Below, piece by piece: positions 32,390 to 40,095 of a stretch of DNA of 40,248 bases (position 1 is the first letter of the stretch; every line of letters starts with the position of its first letter). This DNA is from Streptomyces sp. SID13031 (GTDB lineage: Bacteria > Actinomycetota > Actinomycetes > Propionibacteriales > Kribbellaceae). The position numbers and the translations under genes were made by a program. Below the pieces are notes generated by a model, which saw only the letters and a list, made by a program, of their open reading frames with translations, had not been told where the DNA came from and did not search any database. The stretch covers positions 1 to 40,248 of the forward strand of contig NZ_JAAGLV010000033.1 in assembly GCF_010548305.1 (NCBI RefSeq), given 5' to 3'.

Positions 32390-32598
32390 TCGTCGTCGGG
32401 GATCACGACCAGCTCGTGCCGGCTCGGCGTACCGACCTGTTGCTCTAGTCGCTGCAGGTCCGCCGAGCACCTAGCCACGTCATCGATCAGGCGTAGTACG
32501 TCGAGGTGCGCGCCGAGCTGATTCCTCAACCCTGCAAGAGCTTTCTCGAGGTTCTGTACTGCGCGCCGAGTCTGGCCGAGTTCGTCCTGGATCGTCAT
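32314..32598 (-). CDS. Small coiled-coil protein of unknown function
   Basis: ATG 32598 has GGGAG 5 nt upstream; 94 residues. The first 60 residues form a heptad-like helix pair (ELGQTRRAVQNLEKALAGLR, LDVLRLIDDVARCSADLQRL), then a short acidic tail with VVIPDDDYDHSLW. No enzyme motif. It may be an oligomeric scaffold or a partner protein. It is divergent from oxc and shares its control region with operator sites D1 and D2, and overlaps the hypothetical gene 31799-32389 tail to tail. Confidence 0.65.
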   Translation of the reverse strand: MTIQDELGQTRRAVQNLEKALAGLRNQLGAHLDVLRLIDDVARCSADLQRLEQQVGTPSRHELVVIPDDDYDHSLWATGAADHEGLGAPGRRAP

Positions 32599-32635
32599 GG
32601 CAACTCCCTGCTGAGCTCTGGACAAGGGGATCGGC

Positions 32636-32671
32636 GATACGGTATGACTACGACTACCACATACGGTATGC
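32636..32671. promoter_or_regulatory. Oxalate-locus operator motif, tandem sites D1 and D2 (oxc)
   Basis: GATACGGTATGA (32636-32647) and CATACGGTATGC (32660-32671) are two copies of the motif spaced 24 bp apart. D2 ends 53 bp upstream of the oxc start. A tandem arrangement suggests cooperative binding at the promoter of the oxc-frc-acyl-CoA synthetase operon. Confidence 0.65.
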
Positions 32672-32724
32672 AATCTACAGGCTGATAATCCAGAACGGCC
32701 TTCCTCCGAGGAGATGACTGCCAG

Positions 32725-34449
32725 ATGGCCCAGACAGTGTCCGAAACGAAAGCGGTCGCCCAGGTGACCGAGCCGGAACCGAGCACCGCCACGATCTCGG
32801 GCGGGCACCTGGTGGCCAAGGCCCTCAAGGCCGAGGGGATCGACGTGATCTTCACCCTCTGCGGTGGACACATCATCGACATCTACGACGGCTGCGTCGA
32901 CGAGGGCATCGCCGTCGTCGACGTCCGGCACGAGCAGGTCGCGGCGCACGCCGCCGACGGCTACGCCCGGATGACCGGCAAGCCCGGTTGCGCCGTCGTC
33001 ACCGCCGGACCCGGTACCACCGACGCCATCACCGGTGTCGCCAACGCCTTCCGGGCGGAGAGCCCGATGCTGCTGATCGGCGGCCAGGGTGCGCTGAACC
33101 AGCACAAGATGGGTTCGCTACAGGACCTGCCGCACGTCGACATGATGACGCCGATCACCAAGTTCGCCGCCACGGTGCCGAGCACCGCCCGGGTGGCCGA
33201 CATGGTCTCGATGGCGTTCCGCGAGTGCTACAACGGCGCCCCCGGCCCGTCCTTCCTGGAGATCCCGCGCGACATCCTGGACAACTCCGTCCCGGTGGAG
33301 TCGGCGACCATCCCCGAGGGCGGGCGGTACCGCGGATCCACCAAGAGCATCGGCGACCCGGCCGACATCGAGGCGCTCGCCGACCTGCTGGCCCGGGCCG
33401 AGAAGCCCGTCGTGCTGCTCGGCACCCAGGTCTGGACCGCGCGTGGCAGCGACGCGGCGATCGACTTCGTCCGGAAGCTGAATATCCCGACGTTCATGAA
33501 CGGCTCGGCCCGCGGCACCCTGCCGCCCGGCGACCCGAACCACTTCCACCTGTCCCGGCGGTACGGGTTCAACAACGCCGACCTGATCCTGATCGTCGGC
33601 ACCCCGTTCGACTTCCGGATGGGCTACGGCCGCCGGCTGCCGAAGGGCGCGACCGTGGTCCAGATCGACATGGACTACCGCACCGTCGGCAAGAACCGCG
33701 ATATCGACCTCGGCCTGGTCGGCGACCCGGGGGCGATCCTGGCGGCCGTCACGCAGGCGTCGTCCGGGCGGATCGCCAAGGCCGGCGACCGCAAGGCGTG
33801 GTTCAGCGAGCTGCGCGCCGAGGAGGATGCGGCGTACCAGAAGCGGCTGCCGCGGCAGCTCTCGGACGCCAACCCGATCCACCCGCTGCGGCTCGCGCAC
33901 GAGATCAACGAGTTCCTCACCGAGGACTCGATCTACATCGGCGACGGCGGCGACATCGTCACCTTCTCCGGCGGCGTGGTACAGCCCAAATCGCCCGGCC
34001 ACTGGATGGACCCGGGTCCGCTCGGCACCATCGGCGTCGGCATCCCGTTCGTGATGGCGGCCAAGTACGCCCGGCCCGACAAGGAGGTCGTCGCGCTGTT
34101 CGGTGACGGCGCCTTCTCGCTGACCGGCTGGGACTTCGAGACGCTCGTCCGGTTCAAGCTGCCGTTCGTCGGTGTCGTGGGCAACAACTCCTCGATGAAC
34201 CAGATCAGGTACGGGCAGGAAGCCAAGTACGGGCATGAGCGCGGCCGGATCGGCAACACGCTCGGCGACGTCAAGTACGACCAGTTCGCCAAGATGCTCG
34301 GCGGCTACGGCGAGGAGGTCCGCGACCCCAAGGACATCGGGCCGGCCATGCAGCGGGCCCGCGAGTCGGGGCTGCCGTCGCTGATCAACGTGTGGGTCGA
34401 TCCGGACGCGTACGCGCCCGGAACGATGAACCAGACCATGTACAAGTAG
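32725..34449 (+). CDS. oxc: ThDP-dependent enzyme, probable oxalyl-CoA decarboxylase
   Basis: The product has 574 residues from ATG 32725, with GAGGAG about 12 nt upstream. The ThDP fold is complete: catalytic Glu E70 (DVRHEQVAAHAADGYAR), VVTAGPGTTDAITGVANAF, middle-domain NAD/CoA-type strands, the GPLGTIGVGIPFVMAAKYA helix and the Mg/ThDP motif GDGAFSLTGWDFETL...GNN (about 460-490). The sequence is nearer to acetolactate-synthase-like and 2-hydroxyacyl-CoA-lyase proteins than to Oxalobacter Oxc. Direct linkage to frc (12 bp) and the operator motif support oxalyl-CoA decarboxylation to formyl-CoA and CO2. A 2-hydroxyacyl-CoA lyase acting on formyl-CoA is the main alternative. Confidence 0.68.
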   Translation: MAQTVSETKAVAQVTEPEPSTATISGGHLVAKALKAEGIDVIFTLCGGHIIDIYDGCVDEGIAVVDVRHEQVAAHAADGYARMTGKPGCAVVTAGPGTTDAITGVANAFRAESPMLLIGGQGALNQHKMGSLQDLPHVDMMTPITKFAATVPSTARVADMVSMAFRECYNGAPGPSFLEIPRDILDNSVPVESATIPEGGRYRGSTKSIGDPADIEALADLLARAEKPVVLLGTQVWTARGSDAAIDFVRKLNIPTFMNGSARGTLPPGDPNHFHLSRRYGFNNADLILIVGTPFDFRMGYGRRLPKGATVVQIDMDYRTVGKNRDIDLGLVGDPGAILAAVTQASSGRIAKAGDRKAWFSELRAEEDAAYQKRLPRQLSDANPIHPLRLAHEINEFLTEDSIYIGDGGDIVTFSGGVVQPKSPGHWMDPGPLGTIGVGIPFVMAAKYARPDKEVVALFGDGAFSLTGWDFETLVRFKLPFVGVVGNNSSMNQIRYGQEAKYGHERGRIGNTLGDVKYDQFAKMLGGYGEEVRDPKDIGPAMQRARESGLPSLINVWVDPDAYAPGTMNQTMYK

Positions 34450-34461
34450 CGGAGGACCGTT

Positions 34462-35688
34462 ATGCCCAAGGCCCTTGAAGGTGTTCGCGTACTCGACATG
34501 ACCCACGTGCAGTCAGGACCGTCCTGCACCCAGATCCTCGCCTGGCTTGGTGCGGACGTGGTCAAGCTCGAGGCGCCCACCGGTGACATCACCCGCCAGC
34601 AGCTGCGCGACCTGCCCGACGTCGACAGCCTGTACTTCACGATGCTGAACTGCAACAAGCGCAGCATCACCTTGAACATGAAGTCCGAACGGGGCAAGGA
34701 GATCTTCACCGACCTGGTGAAGGACTCCGACATCCTGGTGGAGAACTTCGCTCCCGGGGCGATCGACCGGATGGGCTTCACCTGGGACCGGCTGCAGCTG
34801 ATCAACCCGGCCCTCATCTTCGCCTCGATCAAGGGTTTCGGCCCCGGTAAGTACGAGGATTTCAAGGCCTATGAGGTGGTCGCCCAGGCGATGGGCGGCG
34901 CGATGAGCACGACCGGCTTCGAGGACGGCCCGCCGCTCGCCACCGGAGCTCAGATCGGTGACTCGGGCACGGGTATCCACCTGGTCGCCGGCATTCTCGC
35001 CGCGCTGTACCAGCGGGTCGCCACCGGCAAGGGGCAGCGGGTCAGCGTCGCCATGCAGGAGGCGGTACTGAACCTCACCCGGGTCAAGCTGCGTGACCAG
35101 CAGCGGCTCGCGCACGGCCCGCTGAAGGAGTTCCCGAACGACAACTTCGGCGACGAGGTACCGCGCTCCGGCAACGCGTCCGGCGGCGGCCAGCCGGGCT
35201 GGGCGGTCCGTACCGCGCCCGGCGGCCCGAACGACTACATCTACGTGATCGTCCAGCCGCCCGGCTGGGCCCCGATCGCGAACCTGATCGGCAAGCCCGA
35301 GCTCGTCGACGACCCGGACTGGAACACGCCGGCCGCCCGGCTCGACAAGCTCGACAAGATGTTCGCGCTGATCGAGACCTGGACCGAGCAGCACACCAAG
35401 TTCGAGGTGATGGAGAAGCTGAACGCGCTGAACGTGCCGTGCGGCCCGATCCTGTCCACCAAGGAACTGATCGAGGACGAGACGCTGGCCGAGCTCGGCG
35501 CCGTCGTCGAGGTGAAACACCCGCAGCGCGGCACCTTCAAGACCGTCGGCTGCCCGATCAAGCTGTCCGACTCGCCCGTCCAGGTGGAGACCTCACCCGG
35601 CCTGGGCGAACACAACTCCGCAATCTACGGCGCCCTCGGCATCGACACCGCCGAACTCGAATCCCTGCGATCCGCCGGCGTCGTCTAG
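34462..35688 (+). CDS. frc: Formyl-CoA:oxalate CoA-transferase (class III, CaiB/BaiF)
   Basis: The product has 408 residues from ATG 34462, 12 bp after oxc. It follows the Oxalobacter formigenes enzyme closely: VLDMTHVQSGPSCTQILAWL, VDSLYFTMLNCNKRSI, LVENFAPGAIDRMGFTW, the catalytic Asp D167 (GAQIGDSGTGIHL), AMQEAVLNLTRVKLRDQQRL and the mobile glycine loop GNASGGGQPGW (about 238-247). Oxalobacter Frc is about 20 residues longer in the loop before the glycine motif. The enzyme moves CoA from formyl-CoA, or in some relatives succinyl-CoA, to oxalate. The nearby sucCD makes succinyl-CoA a credible donor here. It is cytosolic and works as an interlocked dimer. Confidence 0.93.
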   Translation: MPKALEGVRVLDMTHVQSGPSCTQILAWLGADVVKLEAPTGDITRQQLRDLPDVDSLYFTMLNCNKRSITLNMKSERGKEIFTDLVKDSDILVENFAPGAIDRMGFTWDRLQLINPALIFASIKGFGPGKYEDFKAYEVVAQAMGGAMSTTGFEDGPPLATGAQIGDSGTGIHLVAGILAALYQRVATGKGQRVSVAMQEAVLNLTRVKLRDQQRLAHGPLKEFPNDNFGDEVPRSGNASGGGQPGWAVRTAPGGPNDYIYVIVQPPGWAPIANLIGKPELVDDPDWNTPAARLDKLDKMFALIETWTEQHTKFEVMEKLNALNVPCGPILSTKELIEDETLAELGAVVEVKHPQRGTFKTVGCPIKLSDSPVQVETSPGLGEHNSAIYGALGIDTAELESLRSAGVV

Positions 35689-35694
35689 CCGTTA

Positions 35695-35737
35695 CGTCCG
35701 AAGAACTGCGCAGACGTCATCGACAGTTCTTCGGACG
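35695..35737 (+). promoter_or_regulatory. Perfect 14-bp inverted repeat between frc and the acyl-CoA synthetase gene
   Basis: CGTCCGAAGAACTG (35695-35708) and CAGTTCTTCGGACG (35724-35737) pair perfectly around a 15-nt loop, starting 6 nt after the frc stop. There is no T-run. It could attenuate the operon, protect or process the mRNA, or serve as a protein-binding site. Confidence 0.6.
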
Positions 35738-35774
35738 CAAGCAACAGCCATCTCGCTTCGGAGGAGCTTCAGGC

Positions 35775-37919
35775 ATGACTTATGACAAGGCAGCTGTCCA
35801 GACCATCCTCGATCAGGCTCTGGCGGAAGGCCGCACCTCGCTGAGCGCACCCGAGGCCAAGCTGGTCGCGGACGCGTACGGTATCCCGACCCCGGGTGAG
35901 GGGCTGGCCACGACTGCCGGCGGGGCCGCGGTGCTGGCGGCCGAGATCGGCTTCCCGGTCGTGCTGAAGATCGTTTCGCCGGACATCCTGCACAAGACCG
36001 AGGCGGGTGGCGTGGTGGTCGGCGTCGACAGCGCCGAGGCAGCGGTGACGGCGTTCGATCGGATCATCGCCAACGCGAAGGCGTACCAGGCCGACGCGGC
36101 GATCACCGGCGTACAGGTGCAGAAGATGCTCGTCACCGGCGGTGACGTGCAGGAGGTCATCGTCGGCTCGGTCACCGACGAGACGTTCGGCAAGATCGTC
36201 GCCTTCGGTCTTGGTGGCGTCCTGGTCGAGGTGCTCAAGGACGTCACCTTCCGGCTCGCGCCGACCTCGCCCGAAGAGGCCCGCTCGATGGTGGACGGGA
36301 TCAGCGCGCACGAGATGCTGAACGGCGTCCGCGGCGCCAAGCCCGTCGACAAGGATGCGATCGCCGCCATCATCAGCAAGCTGTCCGACCTGGTCGAGGA
36401 CTTCCCGCAGTTCGCCGAGGTCGACCTGAACCCGGTGCTGGCCGGGCCGGACGGCGCCACCGCGGTGGACTTCCGGATCATCGTGGACGCCGAGGCCGGT
36501 AAGCCGGTGGAGCGCTACACCCAGGACGAGATCCTGACCGCGATGAACCGGATCATGAAGCCCCGCGCGGTGGCCGTGATCGGCGCCTCGAACGAGGACG
36601 GCAAGATCGGTAACTCGGTGATGAAGAACCTCGTCAACGGCGGGTACAAGGGTGACATCTACCCGATCAACCCCAAGGGTGGCGAAGTACTCGGGCTGAA
36701 GGCGTTCCCCTCGATCACCGACGTTCCGGGTGACGTGGACGTGGCCGTCTTCGCCGTACCGGCCAAATTCGTCGGTGGCGCGCTCGAGCAGTGCGGTCAG
36801 AAGGGCGTGGCCGGGGCGATCCTGATCCCGTCGGGCTTCGCCGAGACCGGTGAGCAGGAGCTGCAGGACGAGGTCGTCGCGATCGCGAAGAAGCACAACG
36901 TGCGCATCCTCGGGCCGAACATCTACGGCTACTACTACCTGCCCGAGAACCTCTGTGCGACCTTCTGCACACCGTACGACGTGCGGGGCAGCGTCGCGCT
37001 GTCATCGCAGAGCGGCGGGATCGGGATGGCGATCCTCGGCTTCAGCCGGTCCAGCCGGATGGGCGTCTCGGCGATCGTTGGGGTAGGCAACAAGGCCGAT
37101 ATCGACGAGGATGACCTCCTCACGTTCTTCGAGCAGGACGACAACACCAACCTGATCGCCATGCATCTAGAAGATCTCAAGGACGGCCGGGCCTTCGCCG
37201 AGACGGCCGCACGGGTGTCGAAGAAGAAGCCGGTCGTCGTGCTCAAGGCCGGCCGCACCGCCATGGGCGCGAAGGCGGCGAGCTCGCACACGGGCGCGCT
37301 GGCCGGGAACGACAAGGTCTACGACGACATCCTGCGGCAGAGCGGCGTGGTCCGCGCGCCGGGGCTGAACCAGATGCTCCAGTACGCCCGGGGCATCCCG
37401 CTGCTGCCGACGCCGAAGGGCGAGAACGTCGTCATCATCACCGGCGCGGGCGGCTCGGGTGTCCTGCTTTCGGACGCCTGCGTCGACAACGGGCTGCACC
37501 TGATGACGATCCCGCCGGACCTGGACGCCGCGTTCAAGAAGTTCATCCCGCCGTTCGGGGCGGCCGGCAACCCGGTCGACATCACCGGCGGCGAGCCGCC
37601 CTCGACGTACCGGAACACGGTCGCGCTCGGCCTCGAGGACGACCGGATCCACGCCCTCATCCTGGGCTACTGGCACACGATCGTGACGCCGCCGATGGTG
37701 TTCGCGAAGCTCGTCTCCGAGGTGGTCGAGGAGTACCGGGCCAAGGGCATCGACAAGCCCGTGGTCGCCTCGCTGTCGGGTGACGTGGAGGTCGAAGAGG
37801 CCAGCCAGTACCTGTTCGAGCACGGCATCGTCGCCTATCCCTACACCACCGAGACCCCGGTCGAGGTCCTCGGTGCCAAGTACCGCTGGGCCCGGAACGC
37901 GGGTCCGCTCGGTTCGTAG
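35775..37919 (+). CDS. ADP-forming acyl-CoA synthetase, fused beta-alpha
   Basis: ATG 35775 (MTYDKAAVQTILDQAL) has GGAGGAG 9 nt upstream; 714 residues. The N-terminal ATP-grasp (beta) part spans about 1-240: FPVVLKIVSPDILHKTEAGG, VQVQKMLVTGGDVQEVIVGS and AEVDLNPVLAG. The C-terminal alpha part starts with the CoA-binding domain (PRAVAVIGASNEDGKIGN), then LSSQSGGIGMAILGF, and the phosphohistidine H505 in SSHTGALAGND. Such enzymes interconvert an acyl-CoA, ADP and phosphate with acid, CoA and ATP. In this operon it could recover ATP from formyl-CoA or activate oxalate or formate; the acid used cannot be read from the sequence. It lies 86 bp after frc. Confidence 0.85.
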   Translation: MTYDKAAVQTILDQALAEGRTSLSAPEAKLVADAYGIPTPGEGLATTAGGAAVLAAEIGFPVVLKIVSPDILHKTEAGGVVVGVDSAEAAVTAFDRIIANAKAYQADAAITGVQVQKMLVTGGDVQEVIVGSVTDETFGKIVAFGLGGVLVEVLKDVTFRLAPTSPEEARSMVDGISAHEMLNGVRGAKPVDKDAIAAIISKLSDLVEDFPQFAEVDLNPVLAGPDGATAVDFRIIVDAEAGKPVERYTQDEILTAMNRIMKPRAVAVIGASNEDGKIGNSVMKNLVNGGYKGDIYPINPKGGEVLGLKAFPSITDVPGDVDVAVFAVPAKFVGGALEQCGQKGVAGAILIPSGFAETGEQELQDEVVAIAKKHNVRILGPNIYGYYYLPENLCATFCTPYDVRGSVALSSQSGGIGMAILGFSRSSRMGVSAIVGVGNKADIDEDDLLTFFEQDDNTNLIAMHLEDLKDGRAFAETAARVSKKKPVVVLKAGRTAMGAKAASSHTGALAGNDKVYDDILRQSGVVRAPGLNQMLQYARGIPLLPTPKGENVVIITGAGGSGVLLSDACVDNGLHLMTIPPDLDAAFKKFIPPFGAAGNPVDITGGEPPSTYRNTVALGLEDDRIHALILGYWHTIVTPPMVFAKLVSEVVEEYRAKGIDKPVVASLSGDVEVEEASQYLFEHGIVAYPYTTETPVEVLGAKYRWARNAGPLGS

Positions 37920-38027
37920 CAGTCCCCAGCCAACCTTTTCCTAGAGAGCGGTGATGCGTTTGGTGCAGGGGGAGTGCACGGGGGAGCGATAAGTCTCGTC
38001 AGCTGGCGTCGATCTAAGGAGTCCGCC

Positions 38028-39527
38028 TTGGACGTCACAAGCAAGACCTCAGAAGTACCCGAAGAGCCCGCGGCAGTGGTTGCCACCGAGCGGGTCTGGA
38101 AGGCCGGCCGGCTCGAACCGATGCCGATCCGGCCGCTGCCGCCGGCTCCGCCTTCCCTGCACATTCTCGGTCCGACCGTCTTCCTGGTCGCACTGGGTGT
38201 CGGCATGGGCGAGTCCTACATGTGGCCCCGGCTCGTCCTGGTGTTCGGTCCGGACATCCGCTGGTTGTTCATGATCGGTGTCACCCTGCAGGCGTTCGTA
38301 CTGCTGGAGATGGCGCGCTACGCGATGGCGACCGGAGAGAGCATCTTCTTCGGCGCCGCGCGGGTCTTCAAACCGTTGATGTGGTTCTTCTACGTCGCGG
38401 CCATCCTGATCTACATCTGGCCAGGGCACCTCTCGGCCGGCGCGGCCGCGTTCGAGGAGATATCAGGCATCCCCTGGCAGGTGACGGCCTGTGTCGCCCT
38501 GGTCTGCGTCGGCATCCTGTTCAGCATGCTGTCGGTGATCTACAACTTCCTGGAGAAGCTGCTCGGCCTGCTGATCGGCTTCCTGGTCGTCGGTACCTCG
38601 ATCATCGCGGCGATCGTCGGCAGCTGGGACGACCTGGCCCAGACGCTGTCCGGCATGTTCGCGATCGGCTTCCTGCCGGACAAGGCCCTGACGGAGGCGT
38701 GGTTCCCGATCCTGGTCGGATCGATCGCTTTCGCCGGCCCGTCGGGGATGCAGCAGATGTGGTACACCCTGCAGTTGCGCGACTCCGGCGCGGGCATGGG
38801 TGCGCACATCCCGAAGATCCGCGGTCTGCGCTCGGCCGACGAGGCGGAGGCGATGCCGTCGCGGGGCTACATGTTCGACACCGAGGACCCCGAGGAGATG
38901 AAGAAGTGGAGGGGCTGGCGCAAGTGGGTCACCTTCGACGCGATCTTGCTCTTCTGGGGCATCACCATGCTCGTCACGATCTCCTTCACGGTGCTGGCCA
39001 TGTCGGCGGCGCGGGAGAATCCGAACGTCGGCGGGCTGATCGAGGGTGGTGACCGGGAGGCGGCGCTGAAGGCGATGTCCGATGCCTTCTCATCGGCCGG
39101 CAGCCCGATCCTGGGGACGTTGTTCTTCGCCTTCATCGCGTTGATCGGCCTGAACGCCACGCTGGGGCTGTTCGACTCGTTCTCCCGCGGCCAGGCGGAC
39201 ATGACGTACTACTTCATCCCGGGCGCCAAGCGGTTCTCGATGTCGAAGTTGTACGCCGGGTTCCTCTGGGGCGTGATCACGTTCGGCATCCTGATCTTGC
39301 TGTTCGGGCCGGCCGACGGTCCGGCGGGGATCCTGGACATCCTGGCGTTCCTGTCCACCTTCGCGATGGGCGCGTACTGCATCGTGTTGCTCCTGGTGAA
39401 CAACAAGCTGCTGCCCAAACCGATCCGGCCGGGTCCGGTCCGGAACCTGATCATCGGGTTCGGCGCGGTCTTCTATCTGGGCATGTTGTTCTACAGCCTC
39501 ATTCGCTTCGGCGTGGTCGTGGGCTGA
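38028..39527 (+). CDS. Divergent Nramp-fold transporter lacking the metal-binding motifs
   Basis: TTG 38028 is chosen because AAGGAG lies 8 nt upstream; the upstream ATG frame from 37974 has no ribosome binding site. The product has 499 residues with 11 or so hydrophobic helices after a 45-residue cytosolic start. It looks related to the Nramp/SLC11 family in overall layout, but helix 1 has LGVGMGESYMWPRLV instead of the DPGN motif, and helix 6 has AFAGPSGMQQMWYTL instead of (M/A)PH. The usual Mn/Fe ligands (Asp, Asn, Met) are thus absent. A large cytosolic loop (about 255-300, RSADEAEAMPSRGYMFDTED) is unusual. Its place at the end of the oxc-frc-synthetase operon suggests an organic-acid or other pathway substrate. 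Confidence 0.7.
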   Translation: MDVTSKTSEVPEEPAAVVATERVWKAGRLEPMPIRPLPPAPPSLHILGPTVFLVALGVGMGESYMWPRLVLVFGPDIRWLFMIGVTLQAFVLLEMARYAMATGESIFFGAARVFKPLMWFFYVAAILIYIWPGHLSAGAAAFEEISGIPWQVTACVALVCVGILFSMLSVIYNFLEKLLGLLIGFLVVGTSIIAAIVGSWDDLAQTLSGMFAIGFLPDKALTEAWFPILVGSIAFAGPSGMQQMWYTLQLRDSGAGMGAHIPKIRGLRSADEAEAMPSRGYMFDTEDPEEMKKWRGWRKWVTFDAILLFWGITMLVTISFTVLAMSAARENPNVGGLIEGGDREAALKAMSDAFSSAGSPILGTLFFAFIALIGLNATLGLFDSFSRGQADMTYYFIPGAKRFSMSKLYAGFLWGVITFGILILLFGPADGPAGILDILAFLSTFAMGAYCIVLLLVNNKLLPKPIRPGPVRNLIIGFGAVFYLGMLFYSLIRFGVVVG

Positions 39528-39528
39528 C

Positions 39529-40095
39529 ATGAATCTCACGATGGATCGCGCGAAGGTCCGGCAGCTGGCGGAGTTCTCCGTCCCCGCCGCAACAGTGGGA
39601 GTCGCCGCCGGTTTCGTCGCCGGTGGGTTGGCCGCGTTCGTCGGCCGGCCCATCGGCTGGGCGCTGGTGACAGGTCTCGGCCTGGCGGTCCCGCTCATCG
39701 TCTTCGGCGCCGGGTACGCCGTACTGCTTGCCCTGGGCAAGCTTCCGGCCGGGGTGTTCGCCCCGGCGGCGGTCTACTGGGTGATCGGCTTCCCGCTGGC
39801 GCTGCTGGTGCACTCGGTGGTGACCGAGTGGACGGTCACCGGTACGCCGGGCCTGCCGGTGGAACCGTGGAAGTTCCTGGCCTTCCGGGCCCTGCTCAGC
39901 ATGGGATTCGCGATCGGTTTCCTGTGGATGCACGAGCAGCTCGGTCGGCACTGGTGGCCGAGGATCATCGACCACAACGTCTACGCCTACACAGTCGTCG
40001 AGCAGTACGTCGAGCTCGCCGACTCCCTGGCCGCCCGCAAGGCGGCCACCGTCCGAGCCCGGAAGAAGACCGGCGCAATCCCCCGAACACGCTAA
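39529..40095 (+). CDS. Hypothetical membrane protein paired with the Nramp-like gene
   Basis: ATG 39529 comes one base after the preceding stop, so the two are translated together; 188 residues. About four hydrophobic helices are seen: VPAATVGVAAGFVAGGLAAF, WALVTGLGLAVPLIVFGAGY, FAPAAVYWVIGFPLALLVHS and FRALLSMGFAIGFLWMHEQL. A conserved-looking RHWWPRIIDHNVYAYTVVEQ segment follows, and the tail is basic (RKAATVRARKKTG). No known domain. It may be a partner subunit or a stabiliser of the transporter. From 40096 to the window end no gene is recognisable. Confidence 0.7.
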   Translation: MNLTMDRAKVRQLAEFSVPAATVGVAAGFVAGGLAAFVGRPIGWALVTGLGLAVPLIVFGAGYAVLLALGKLPAGVFAPAAVYWVIGFPLALLVHSVVTEWTVTGTPGLPVEPWKFLAFRALLSMGFAIGFLWMHEQLGRHWWPRIIDHNVYAYTVVEQYVELADSLAARKAATVRARKKTGAIPRTR

